From assembly GCF_900005615.1 (NCBI RefSeq), contig NZ_LN832559.1, positions 1,270,837 through 1,334,836 of the forward strand: 64,000 bases of DNA. The letters run 5' to 3'. Of the stretch, positions 30,510 through 38,461 are shown piece after piece (within the stretch, counting starts at the first letter, position 1; every line of letters starts with the position of its first letter). This stretch comes from Paracoccus aminovorans (GTDB taxonomy: Bacteria; Pseudomonadota; Alphaproteobacteria; Rhodobacterales; Rhodobacteraceae). Position numbers and translations under genes: made by a program. A model generated the notes under the pieces. It had not been told where the DNA came from. It was given only the letters and a program-made list of their open reading frames with translations, and did not search any database.

Positions 30510-31559
30510 GGCTCTGTTGCACAAATCCTGTCATGGATTCATCTGATGAAACCCGTACGGTAGCTGGTCTGCATGAGCCGACCCGCATCCCCGACATACA
30601 GAACCCGGAACTGGCCAGCCTACAATGAAGCGCTCAAGCGCCGGGGTTCGCTGACGATCTGGTTCGACCCCGAGATGAGCTGGGATGCCGCGCCGACAGG
30701 CAGGCGTGGCCGCCAGCAGACCTACAGCGATGCCGCCATTCAGACGTGTCTTTCGATGAAGGTGCTCTTCGGCATGGCGCTCAGGCAGACGACTGGTTTC
30801 GTCGAGAGCCTGCTGCAGTTGGTTGGTCTCGACTGGACGGTGCCTGACTTCAGCACCCTGTCCCGTCGCCAGAAGACCCTGGCTGTGAACATACCGTATC
30901 GCGGGTCCAAGGGGCCGCTGCACCTGCTGATCGACAGCACTGGCATCAAGGTCGAGGGCGAAGGCGAGTGGCACGCCCGCAAGCATGGCGGCCCGAAACG
31001 GCGCGTCTGGCGCAAGATCCATCTGGGGATTGATGAGGAAACGCTGGAGGTTCGGGCGGTGGAGATCACAGGGAGCCACATCGGCGATGCGCCGGTGTTA
31101 CCCGACCTGCTCAAACAGATCCCGGCGCACGAGCAGATCGGCCGCGTCACAGCAGACGGCGCCTACGACACCCGCAAATGCCACGATGCCATCGCTGACC
31201 GCGGCGCCGACGCTGTCATTCCGCCCCGCAAGAACGCCAAACCCTGGAAGACAGTCGCCGCCGGCGCGGGCGCACGAAACGAGGCTCTGCGGGCATCGAA
31301 ATACCTCGGTCGTGCCCTCTGGCGACGATGGAGTGGATACCACCCCCGAAGCCGCGTCGAGACGAAGATGCACTGTGTGAAACTGCTGGGTCAGCGCCTC
31401 ATGGCACGGGACTTTGACCGACAGGTCGCCGAGCTTCAGGTCCGTATCGCTATTCTGAACCGTTACACCGCGCTTGGCATCCCCGTCACAGAGGCCGTGG
31501 GATAGATCTGTCCGGGGAAGGGGGAAATCCGGCCATCAACTCTTTGGTGCAACAGAGTC
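30510..31559 (+). mobile_element. IS5-family insertion sequence, complete copy 1
   Basis: The element is 1,050 bp with imperfect terminal inverted repeats, GGCTCTGTTGCAC at the left and GACTCTGTTGCAC (reverse complement of the right end). It carries one transposase gene. A second copy of identical length lies inverted at 35697-36746 and a 3' remnant at 40156-40524. I see no target duplication at the ends. Confidence 0.92.
30573..31505 (+). CDS. IS5-family transposase (copy 1)
   Basis: The 310-aa DDE transposase has the first aspartate in LLIDSTGIKVEGEGEW, the second in VTADGAYDTRK and the glutamate in RSRVETKMHCVKLLGQR. It appears intact, so the element may be active. It differs from copy 2 at one residue near the C-terminus (Ile versus Thr in LGIPVTEAVG). 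Confidence 0.95.
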   Translation: MSRPASPTYRTRNWPAYNEALKRRGSLTIWFDPEMSWDAAPTGRRGRQQTYSDAAIQTCLSMKVLFGMALRQTTGFVESLLQLVGLDWTVPDFSTLSRRQKTLAVNIPYRGSKGPLHLLIDSTGIKVEGEGEWHARKHGGPKRRVWRKIHLGIDEETLEVRAVEITGSHIGDAPVLPDLLKQIPAHEQIGRVTADGAYDTRKCHDAIADRGADAVIPPRKNAKPWKTVAAGAGARNEALRASKYLGRALWRRWSGYHPRSRVETKMHCVKLLGQRLMARDFDRQVAELQVRIAILNRYTALGIPVTEAVG

Positions 31560-32206
31560 TCATCCGACCGGCAAATCATCCGTGGCACATCCAAGACGAT
31601 ATCTGGAACCATATCCACGACGATTGGGATTGGGCAGTGTTTCATCCGACCTGCACTTATCTCACATGTTCTGCGGCATGGGCGTTCAAAGACCTCGACT
31701 ATGACCGCTACCCGGGCACCGGCTATCACCAGAGGGTTCAGCCAGGCACGTTGACCGGCGCGGCCCGAAGGGAAGCCCGCGCGGCAGCACTCGATGACTT
31801 CAAGCGGTTGCTGGACCTGCCGTATCCGAAAGCCATTGAGAACCCGGCAACAAGCTTCGTCAACAGGGCGATCCGACCGCCCGATCAGGTGATCCAGCCG
31901 TGGCAGTTCGGGGACGACGCCTCAAAGGCCACAGGGCTATGGCTGGACCGTCTGCCACGTCTTGTCCCTGATCCGACCAAGCGTGTTCCAGGACGGCTGG
32001 TGACGCGTCCTGACGGCAAGGTTGTGGAGAGGTGGTTCAACCAGACAGACTCTGGGCAAAACCGTCTGGGACCGACTGAGGGCAGGTGGTTGCAGCGGTC
32101 ATTAACCTACCCAGGGATCGCACGGGCGATGGCTGAGCAGTGGTGTAAAGACACCCGCCCCAACTCCGAGGCGGGTATCAACTTGCGAACTAGACCGCAC
32201 TTATGA
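31560..32206 (+). pseudogene. Phage DNA-methylase-like protein, 5'-truncated by IS copy 1
   Basis: About 215 residues survive. WDWAVFHPTCTYLTCSAAW, AIENPATSFVNRAI and QVIQPWQFGDDASKATGLWL match a phage family usually annotated DNA cytosine methyltransferase-like. Its N-terminal nucleotide-binding segment is missing: the frame enters directly from the IS5 right end, and the apparent start codon lies inside the IS. GC content drops soon after its stop. Confidence 0.65.
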
Positions 32207-32352
32207 TCAGAGCTAACGACCGATATATATCCGCGTATAATAGAAAGTCTATATCGCTGACAGGACGGTCTAAATACCAAGTCGTCAGCTAAAGCAGTGA
32301 TTGTTGTATTTCGAACTGTCAATGTATCACCGTTTCCAAAATCAAATACCAC
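32107..32352 (-). pseudogene. Out-of-frame C-terminal piece of the RTX protein
   Basis: The minus strand encodes VVFDFGNGDTLTVRNTTI then TALADDLVF, the usual C-terminal end of type I-secreted RTX proteins, in a frame different from the main RTX reading frame. A 2-nt loss (or 1-nt gain) near 32355 explains the break. Beyond DDLVF the frame continues with unrelated residues. Confidence 0.6.
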
Positions 32353-34006
32353 ATTTGCACCAATCTGCGGCGTAGCCTTGAGCCTGGGTAAATGTTGTTA
32401 CCCCAAAGTTGAGCAGGCGGATTGTATCCGTATTGTCCTCAAAGTCAGTGATTACATCTTGATCGTAATTCTTACTGAATATGAATGTGTCGGCGCCCGC
32501 ACCTCCGGCCAAGTTGTCGTTGCCGTATCGACCGGATATGATATTCGCCCCGCTGTTTCCGGTTATATTGTTGCTTCCACCTGAACCATAGGCGTTCAAG
32601 TTCTGCGCGCCGAGCAAGATAATGTTTTCAATATTGGCGTAAACATCACCAGATCGGTTCAGGTCAATGCTAATTGAGGAGTTGATCCGATCCGTGCCGC
32701 CGGTGGCCGTTTCGACGATGATGTCACGAATATCATCGACAAAGTAGATATCGTTGCCAGTGCCACCGACCATACTGTCTACCCCGGCTCCGCCATTCAG
32801 AATGTCGTTGCCAGCTTCACCATACAAAGTATCATTTCCTGCTGCGCCAACAATACTGTCATTTCCCGCTCTTCCGTTCAGAAGGTTGTTTCCCCTGTTT
32901 CCGGTTAGGCTATTATCGGAAACTGAACCGTAGGCATTAATATTTTCGGTGCCTTGGAGAACTACATGCTCGACATTGGCGTAGGCATCATTAGGTCTGT
33001 CTAGATTGATCGAGATCGCCGAGTTAATGGTATCCTCACCTCCATTAGACCCCTCGATGACAACATCACCAAGATCATCAACATAATATATATCATTTCC
33101 CGCCCCACCGATCATGGAGTCCAAGCCAAAGCCCCCGTTCAGCGTGTCGTTTCCGCCTCCACCATAAAGAGTATCATTTCCGTAAGAGCCACTCAAATGA
33201 TCGTCGCCATCATTTCCGTATAGGCGATTATTCCCAAGATAGCCGATTAAGCTGTTATCGTGATCGGAACCAGTAGCGGAAATATTGGATTCTCCAATAA
33301 GGGTGACATTTTCAACATTTGCATATCTTGCATCATTTAGATTAATGCTAATGTTTGCCACTATCTTGTCAACTCCGCCATTAACATTTTCATTTACCGT
33401 GTCGCCCTCGGATTCAACAACATAGCTATCATTTCCGACGCCCCCAGTCATGTTGTTGCTTCCGCTTCCGCCAGAAATAAAATCGTCTCCCGATCCTCCT
33501 GTAATTGTATCGTTCCCAGAGCCTCCAAGCAAATGATCCGAGCCTGTCCCGCCCGAGATATTGTCGTTTCCACCTCTCCCATATACGAAATCATCCGCGC
33601 TTCCTGCCATGAGCGTCTCGCCACGCAATCCTCCAATATAAACATCGACATCATTGGTGTGAACCTTCAAATCGTCACCCATGCCTTCGAAAAGTTGGGT
33701 AACCAAACTTTCAACAATGGCTTCGCTAATGGATGCTGCTATGAAGGATATGCCTACAACTGCTACTGCGCTGAGAATGGTAATAGGCATACCAGCCAAT
33801 AGGCCAACCAACGCTGCCGCCATGCTCGCGGCCGCTGCAGCGCCTATACTGGCTCCCCAAAGTCCGCCGGCGACCCCCGCAATTGCTCCGGCAAACTGTG
33901 TGGTAACACCAGCGAGTCCTTGGCGCGTATGAAGTGCTTCCACGATTTCAGGAGATTCGAGAAGAAAACCAATAGCAGTAAAGGTGCGGCCTACTGCATT
34001 CGCCAT
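32342..34006 (-). CDS. RTX repeat protein, main reading frame
   Basis: The 554-aa frame has a glycine/alanine-rich hydrophobic segment (about 33-95) and, from about residue 130, calcium-binding GGxGxDxxx repeats. These are arranged in three tandem modules of ~115 residues, each RTX block followed by DxYYVDDxGDxVxE and a YANVENVxLxG strand region. Such proteins are exported by type I systems and fold on calcium outside. The frame ends prematurely (QAQGYAADWCKCGI), with the normal C-terminus in another frame. Upstream it is open to 34096, overlapping the N-terminal frame 34045-34431, so one indel there would join them. No type I exporter genes are nearby. AT-rich compared with flanks. Confidence 0.8.
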   Translation of the reverse strand: MANAVGRTFTAIGFLLESPEIVEALHTRQGLAGVTTQFAGAIAGVAGGLWGASIGAAAAASMAAALVGLLAGMPITILSAVAVVGISFIAASISEAIVESLVTQLFEGMGDDLKVHTNDVDVYIGGLRGETLMAGSADDFVYGRGGNDNISGGTGSDHLLGGSGNDTITGGSGDDFISGGSGSNNMTGGVGNDSYVVESEGDTVNENVNGGVDKIVANISINLNDARYANVENVTLIGESNISATGSDHDNSLIGYLGNNRLYGNDGDDHLSGSYGNDTLYGGGGNDTLNGGFGLDSMIGGAGNDIYYVDDLGDVVIEGSNGGEDTINSAISINLDRPNDAYANVEHVVLQGTENINAYGSVSDNSLTGNRGNNLLNGRAGNDSIVGAAGNDTLYGEAGNDILNGGAGVDSMVGGTGNDIYFVDDIRDIIVETATGGTDRINSSISIDLNRSGDVYANIENIILLGAQNLNAYGSGGSNNITGNSGANIISGRYGNDNLAGGAGADTFIFSKNYDQDVITDFEDNTDTIRLLNFGVTTFTQAQGYAADWCKCGI

Positions 34007-34044
34007 AGCCGCGCCTTTAACGATATCTCCGGCACTGGCAGTTA

Positions 34045-34431
34045 TTACGGCGCGGTGAATTGCTCTTTGATACCGACGGCCACTTGCATGCCTGTATCAA
34101 AAGCAGCAACGTTCCCCTGCTTAAAGTCATCCATAATTGCCGAGGTTATGAACCCCCAAGATGTAGTCGCGGAAAAAATAAGAGCAGTGTTAAAATCACT
34201 TGCAATATTATTGAAATTCGTTGGTGTGACAGATACCGGAAGCGGTATATATATCCCGGGTGGGGCATTCGGATCTCCGGGGCCGTCTCCAGGATGGTAG
34301 TAATATACGGCGATATTATGCTCATTGGCCCATCCCAGAATGGAGCTCATAAACGCATCGAATCCGTCGCCGATTCCAAAGCCATTACTGCCGTGGATGG
34401 TTACCGTATCTAAGGTTACGCTTTCCGTCAT
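34045..34431 (-). CDS. Probable N-terminal piece of the RTX protein
   Basis: The 128-aa product starts MTESVTLDTVTIHGSNGFG and contains IAVYYYHPGDGPGDPNAPPG; there is no signal peptide, as expected for type I export. It ends KEQFTAP followed by two stops, inside the upstream extension of the RTX frame. I interpret it as the N-terminus of one ancestral ~730-aa protein split by a frameshift; a separate small protein is the alternative. Its start is 4 bp after the membrane-protein stop. Confidence 0.55.
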   Translation of the reverse strand: MTESVTLDTVTIHGSNGFGIGDGFDAFMSSILGWANEHNIAVYYYHPGDGPGDPNAPPGIYIPLPVSVTPTNFNNIASDFNTALIFSATTSWGFITSAIMDDFKQGNVAAFDTGMQVAVGIKEQFTAP

Positions 34432-34435
34432 TGGT

Positions 34436-34918
34436 TCATTTTCTTTCGTCTTGGGGTTTGGTAGAAGAAATACCGGCTATGCTGTTTTTTAGGTTTGATA
34501 TCCACCAAATTACGATAATCCACAACACTATGTAGGATAGATATCGCAAAAATTCCGGGGATGGTCGAACATTGTCCAATCTCATGAACAGTGCGATATT
34601 GCAAAAAGCAAACATCATTATGGTTGAAAAATGGGTTCCAACTCCGACCCGCCTGAGACCTGCGGGAAGCTGGACGGTGTAATGCCTGCCTACATAGAAA
34701 ACTAGTGAGCCGCAAATGATATATGAAATAAACGAAAATCCAAAATATGCTTGACTGAATGTGTATTCAGCTTGGGTTGATGTAATTGATGATAGGCGGG
34801 TAACAATCCAATTGTTCGCTAAAGGCGGGAGATAAAAAATCTGCGCCACCAAATATACTAAAGAAATCTTTAAGGCATAGTCAATTACTCTAACTGAAAC
34901 TTTAGTGGGGCGCTTCAT
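34436..34918 (-). CDS. Small four-helix membrane protein upstream of the RTX gene
   Basis: The 160-aa product (start MKRPTKVSVRVIDYALK) has about four hydrophobic segments: ISLVYLVAQIFYL, FGFSFISYIICGSLVFYVG, FSTIMMFAFCNIALFM and LSYIVLWIIVIWWIS. No known family is recognisable. It ends 4 bp before the RTX N-terminal frame, so the two are one operon. An immunity-like role for a pore-forming RTX protein is my inference. AT-rich, probably acquired. Confidence 0.65.
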   Translation of the reverse strand: MKRPTKVSVRVIDYALKISLVYLVAQIFYLPPLANNWIVTRLSSITSTQAEYTFSQAYFGFSFISYIICGSLVFYVGRHYTVQLPAGLRRVGVGTHFSTIMMFAFCNIALFMRLDNVRPSPEFLRYLSYIVLWIIVIWWISNLKNSIAGISSTKPQDERK

Positions 34919-35696
34919 AGTTCGTTCCAAATGTTGAGCGCAAAGGGCTTGAACTATCAAGGCCCCAGCGGCAGGAAGCTTTTGTAGCGTTTCAAGATGA
35001 AACAACAGTTCCTTCCTCTAACCAATCATGTTCGTCAACCCCGATTCGTTTGCCATTTTGTATTACATGCTATTTGCTGCAGCAGCTACACACCTCGGAC
35101 GATCTAGGATCATAAACACGCTGGTCGATAAGTCTGCCCGGATGAAGGGTGACAGCCACGGGTATATACTACTGTGTATCGTTGCCGGGTAAAACTGACC
35201 GGGCGTTGTTATAAGAGCAACTGCTGGAACCAATGCCATCAATCACCGCCTTCGGCGGAACCAATGATGGAATAATCCAAAATAGGCGAAGCCGTCTATA
35301 AGATAGAAAGACAATCAACAAGGAAGGAATCTGAAGCGAGGCGAAGCCCGCAACATAGGAAGACAATAGGTTTCCAGAGGTCACAGCGAGGGCGAAGCCT
35401 TTTGACAAGGTGATTGGCTTTGGCGAACGCCTTCGGCTTTTTTCTTTCAGATTGGAAATAGATTGAACTTGTGACATTTTATGAACATCATGACGGCTTC
35501 GCCTGTTTTGATTCCCTTCTTGTTACCAACAGAAGAATGGAATGAAAATGGTTCGGGCGAAGCCCGTGATGAAGGTGGATTGCCTTCCAATGTCGCGGGC
35601 TTCGCCTCGCTTCAGATTCTTTTTGATTTTTCTTCCATTGAACACTTGAACGGGCGAAGCCCGACATTAGATGTCTTTTTGTTACGCAAGTGCCTT
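34919..35696. repeat. AT-rich spacer with clustered GGCGAAGCC palindromes
   Basis: This ~780-bp stretch has no convincing gene. It carries many GGCGAAGCC/GGCTTCGCC units, including hairpins CCGCCTTCGGCGG (35246-35258) and CGGGCGAAGCCCG (35554-35566 and 35651-35663). A 30-bp inverted repeat (35327-35356 and 35590-35619) matches at 29 of 30 positions and continues imperfectly for a further dozen bases. Open frames here are read through these repeats on both strands and are not believable genes. Confidence 0.7.
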
Positions 35697-36746
35697 GACT
35701 CTGTTGCACCAAAGAGTTGATGGCCGGATTTCCCCTTTCCCCGGACAGATCTATCCCACGGCCTCTGTGACGGGGGTGCCAAGCGCGGTGTAACGGTTCA
35801 GAATAGCGATACGGACCTGAAGCTCGGCGACCTGTCGGTCAAAGTCCCGTGCCATGAGGCGCTGACCCAGCAGTTTCACACAGTGCATCTTCGTCTCGAC
35901 GCGGCTTCGGGGGTGGTATCCACTCCATCGTCGCCAGAGGGCACGACCGAGGTATTTCGATGCCCGCAGAGCCTCGTTTCGTGCGCCCGCGCCGGCGGCG
36001 ACTGTCTTCCAGGGTTTGGCGTTCTTGCGGGGCGGAATGACAGCGTCGGCGCCGCGGTCAGCGATGGCATCGTGGCATTTGCGGGTGTCGTAGGCGCCGT
36101 CTGCTGTGACGCGGCCGATCTGCTCGTGCGCCGGGATCTGTTTGAGCAGGTCGGGTAACACCGGCGCATCGCCGATGTGGCTCCCTGTGATCTCCACCGC
36201 CCGAACCTCCAGCGTTTCCTCATCAATCCCCAGATGGATCTTGCGCCAGACGCGCCGTTTCGGGCCGCCATGCTTGCGGGCGTGCCACTCGCCTTCGCCC
36301 TCGACCTTGATGCCAGTGCTGTCGATCAGCAGGTGCAGCGGCCCCTTGGACCCGCGATACGGTATGTTCACAGCCAGGGTCTTCTGGCGACGGGACAGGG
36401 TGCTGAAGTCAGGCACCGTCCAGTCGAGACCAACCAACTGCAGCAGGCTCTCGACGAAACCAGTCGTCTGCCTGAGCGCCATGCCGAAGAGCACCTTCAT
36501 CGAAAGACACGTCTGAATGGCGGCATCGCTGTAGGTCTGCTGGCGGCCACGCCTGCCTGTCGGCGCGGCATCCCAGCTCATCTCGGGGTCGAACCAGATC
36601 GTCAGCGAACCCCGGCGCTTGAGCGCTTCATTGTAGGCTGGCCAGTTCCGGGTTCTGTATGTCGGGGATGCGGGTCGGCTCATGCAGACCAGCTACCGTA
36701 CGGGTTTCATCAGATGAATCCATGACAGGATTTGTGCAACAGAGCC
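35697..36746 (-). mobile_element. IS5-family insertion sequence, complete copy 2 (inverted)
   Basis: The element is 1,050 bp with the same inverted repeats as copy 1, in opposite orientation. Its right flank cuts into a zinc-finger gene. With copy 1 it brackets a 4.1-kb AT-rich segment that could invert by recombination. No target duplication is visible. Confidence 0.92.
35751..36683 (-). CDS. IS5-family transposase (copy 2)
   Basis: The 310-aa product is identical to copy 1 except Thr for Ile near the C-terminus (LGTPVTEAVG). All three DDE residues are kept, so it is probably functional. Confidence 0.95.
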   Translation of the reverse strand: MSRPASPTYRTRNWPAYNEALKRRGSLTIWFDPEMSWDAAPTGRRGRQQTYSDAAIQTCLSMKVLFGMALRQTTGFVESLLQLVGLDWTVPDFSTLSRRQKTLAVNIPYRGSKGPLHLLIDSTGIKVEGEGEWHARKHGGPKRRVWRKIHLGIDEETLEVRAVEITGSHIGDAPVLPDLLKQIPAHEQIGRVTADGAYDTRKCHDAIADRGADAVIPPRKNAKPWKTVAAGAGARNEALRASKYLGRALWRRWSGYHPRSRVETKMHCVKLLGQRLMARDFDRQVAELQVRIAILNRYTALGTPVTEAVG

Positions 36747-36747
36747 G

Positions 36748-37164
36748 GTCTGCGGGGATGCTTGCCGCACCAACTACAAGAACAATCTTCGCCGCGAAGC
36801 GAAGGCGTCCCAAAAGCGAACCATGACCTGTGCCCGTCCGGGCTGCGACCAAACCTTTCTTGAAGGCGCTGGCCGCAAGTATTGCTGCGAAGCTTGCTGG
36901 GAGAAGGTCAGAACAAAAGCCCGCAATGCAGAAGTTGCCAAATTGCAAAAGCGACTAACCGAACATCTGTTCTCAATTCGCCACGATGGCGAAGCCGCAA
37001 CCCGGTTCATTGAAAAGCTGATCATTTCAAACGACCCGAAGGTGAAGCGCATGTTCGGTGCAGATTACCTCTACATGCCTCGGCGCAATGTGCAAGGCGT
37101 TCGGACAGATCGCAAAGACCTGACCCGTTCACAGAAGATCAGATACAATAAGATACTACGATGA
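36748..37164 (+). pseudogene. Zinc-finger protein, 5'-truncated by IS copy 2
   Basis: An ATG at 36823 would give 113 aa, but the frame is open back to the IS edge and encodes CGDACRTNYKNNLRREAK, the second half of another Cys finger. Downstream are CARPGC and KYCCEACWEK, then a basic helical region and KRMFGADYLYMPRRN. So the original gene probably had at least two zinc knuckles and lost its start to the IS. Similar small finger proteins occur in phages; function unknown. Confidence 0.6.
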
Positions 37165-37188
37165 AACTATGGTGAACTTCTATCTGCG

Positions 37189-38034
37189 ATGTTCTATCAA
37201 GGCAATATTCGTAATAGAACCATCGCGGGAATCTGCGACCATTATTGCCACGCCGTTTACCGAGTTCCGGTAAAGACGTTCCGCCTAAAAACGAAGATGA
37301 AGCAACACTTGGCGATTGAACCCGAAAACTACATCTCTTTCTTGGAAAGCGGTCTCCCGGATTGGATCATGCTGTATCAACCCACGGGTGGCAATCCGTT
37401 CCGAGACCAGAAGCGTTCCGAATTCCAGAAAAGAAAAGCAAGCCCTATCCGACTCGGGGAACGGAAAATTACAATGACTGAATACACTGAACTTGAATTG
37501 CCGACTCTATCTGTTATTCAAAAAGACTTCGCAGACATTGCCGATGAAGCTGAACATCACAGACCAAAAGGAATGACAGCGCGCAAGTGGCTAAAGCACT
37601 ACTACTGCGCCCAATATGTTCCGATCAGCCCGCGCGGTATCCTGATCCGGCTGCTTGTGCTGCACGGCAGCTACGTCCGCTATTCTGCCCCGCTGCAAAG
37701 GTTTATTGTCTATCGCATCGACCCGAAAACCAAGCATGGCGACTGGATCGTTGTTGACGCTGATCGCATCGTCAACCTGCTGCTATCCATCGCCCGCGAC
37801 CTGCCGAAGGAACTGGAAACCTTTGAACGACCGAACCCAGAAGACGAGATCAGGCTGCGGATGTTCGGCAAGGCTTATACAGCCAACCGTAGCATTGCTG
37901 TAGAAGGCGTGGGCAGGCTCCGCGACCATCTGGCTACCAACATCATCAGAACAAAGACTCTGCCGCAGGACGACGCTGTATCCGCGCGTAAGCTTGTTTC
38001 TAAGATGCCTGCACCTGAACTGGTCTGGGTGTGA
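37189..38034 (+). CDS. Hypothetical protein of the accessory island
   Basis: The 281-aa product has no recognisable domain, signal peptide or membrane segment. It is mostly charged and helical, with RPKGMTARKWLKHYYCAQY and VYRIDPKTKHGDWIVVDADR. The first ~95 residues are more AT-rich and less convincing; a start at 37474 (MTEYTELELP) giving 186 aa is possible. It is followed 6 bp later by an HNH gene, so both probably belong to one phage-like unit. Confidence 0.55.
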   Translation: MFYQGNIRNRTIAGICDHYCHAVYRVPVKTFRLKTKMKQHLAIEPENYISFLESGLPDWIMLYQPTGGNPFRDQKRSEFQKRKASPIRLGERKITMTEYTELELPTLSVIQKDFADIADEAEHHRPKGMTARKWLKHYYCAQYVPISPRGILIRLLVLHGSYVRYSAPLQRFIVYRIDPKTKHGDWIVVDADRIVNLLLSIARDLPKELETFERPNPEDEIRLRMFGKAYTANRSIAVEGVGRLRDHLATNIIRTKTLPQDDAVSARKLVSKMPAPELVWV

Positions 38035-38040
38035 CGCGGC

Positions 38041-38397
38041 ATGGCATGGGACAGGAAGAACCATCACAACGACTACAACAGCCGTGCATGGCGAGCGACG
38101 CGCCGCTACGTCCGTAGTCGTGATGCCGGTCTATACTTCCGGTGCAGCTACTACGGCCTGGCCGTGCATGGGGCCGAGGTAGACCACATCGTTCCTGTCA
38201 GCCAAGGCGGCACCGACAGCCAGGACAACGCCTGGCTGCTGTGCATCGCATGCCATCGCGAGAAGACTCAACGGGAAGCGCAAGGACTGTCTGGCTTCCG
38301 CCCGAAGCTGAACCCCGACACCGGCTGGCCTATGGTGGAACTTGATTGGCTGGAACTGATCCGAAAGAGGAACGCCGAACTCGAAGTCGGCGTTTAA
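38041..38397 (+). CDS. HNH endonuclease
   Basis: The 118-aa product has the HNH core: HGAEVDHIVPVSQGGTDS, then DNAWLLCIACHREKTQ. The second zinc pair (CIAC) is kept, but the first pair is degenerate (RCSYYG instead of CxxC), so structural zinc binding may be weak. Phage HNH proteins of this size sit next to the small terminase and help DNA packaging. It starts 6 bp after the previous gene. Confidence 0.82.
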   Translation: MAWDRKNHHNDYNSRAWRATRRYVRSRDAGLYFRCSYYGLAVHGAEVDHIVPVSQGGTDSQDNAWLLCIACHREKTQREAQGLSGFRPKLNPDTGWPMVELDWLELIRKRNAELEVGV

Positions 38398-38461
38398 TAC
38401 TGTAGCCGCTGATGCTCTCCCCAGCGGCTACAACTCTTCCGGAATGCCGGAAAATCTATCG

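Noticed and set aside
32342..34006. RTX repeats as a CRISPR or tandem DNA repeat
   Set aside because: Repetition is at protein level (GGxGxD) with divergent DNA; no spacer-repeat structure. No CRISPR array was seen in the window.
35169..35720. Short open frames on both strands in the palindromic spacer
   Set aside because: Both read the same inverted repeats (VAGFASLQ in each direction) and lack ribosome-binding sites.
30510..36746. Composite transposon made by the two IS5 copies
   Set aside because: Possible, but no outer target duplication is visible and flanking genes are broken differently; inversion is at least as likely.
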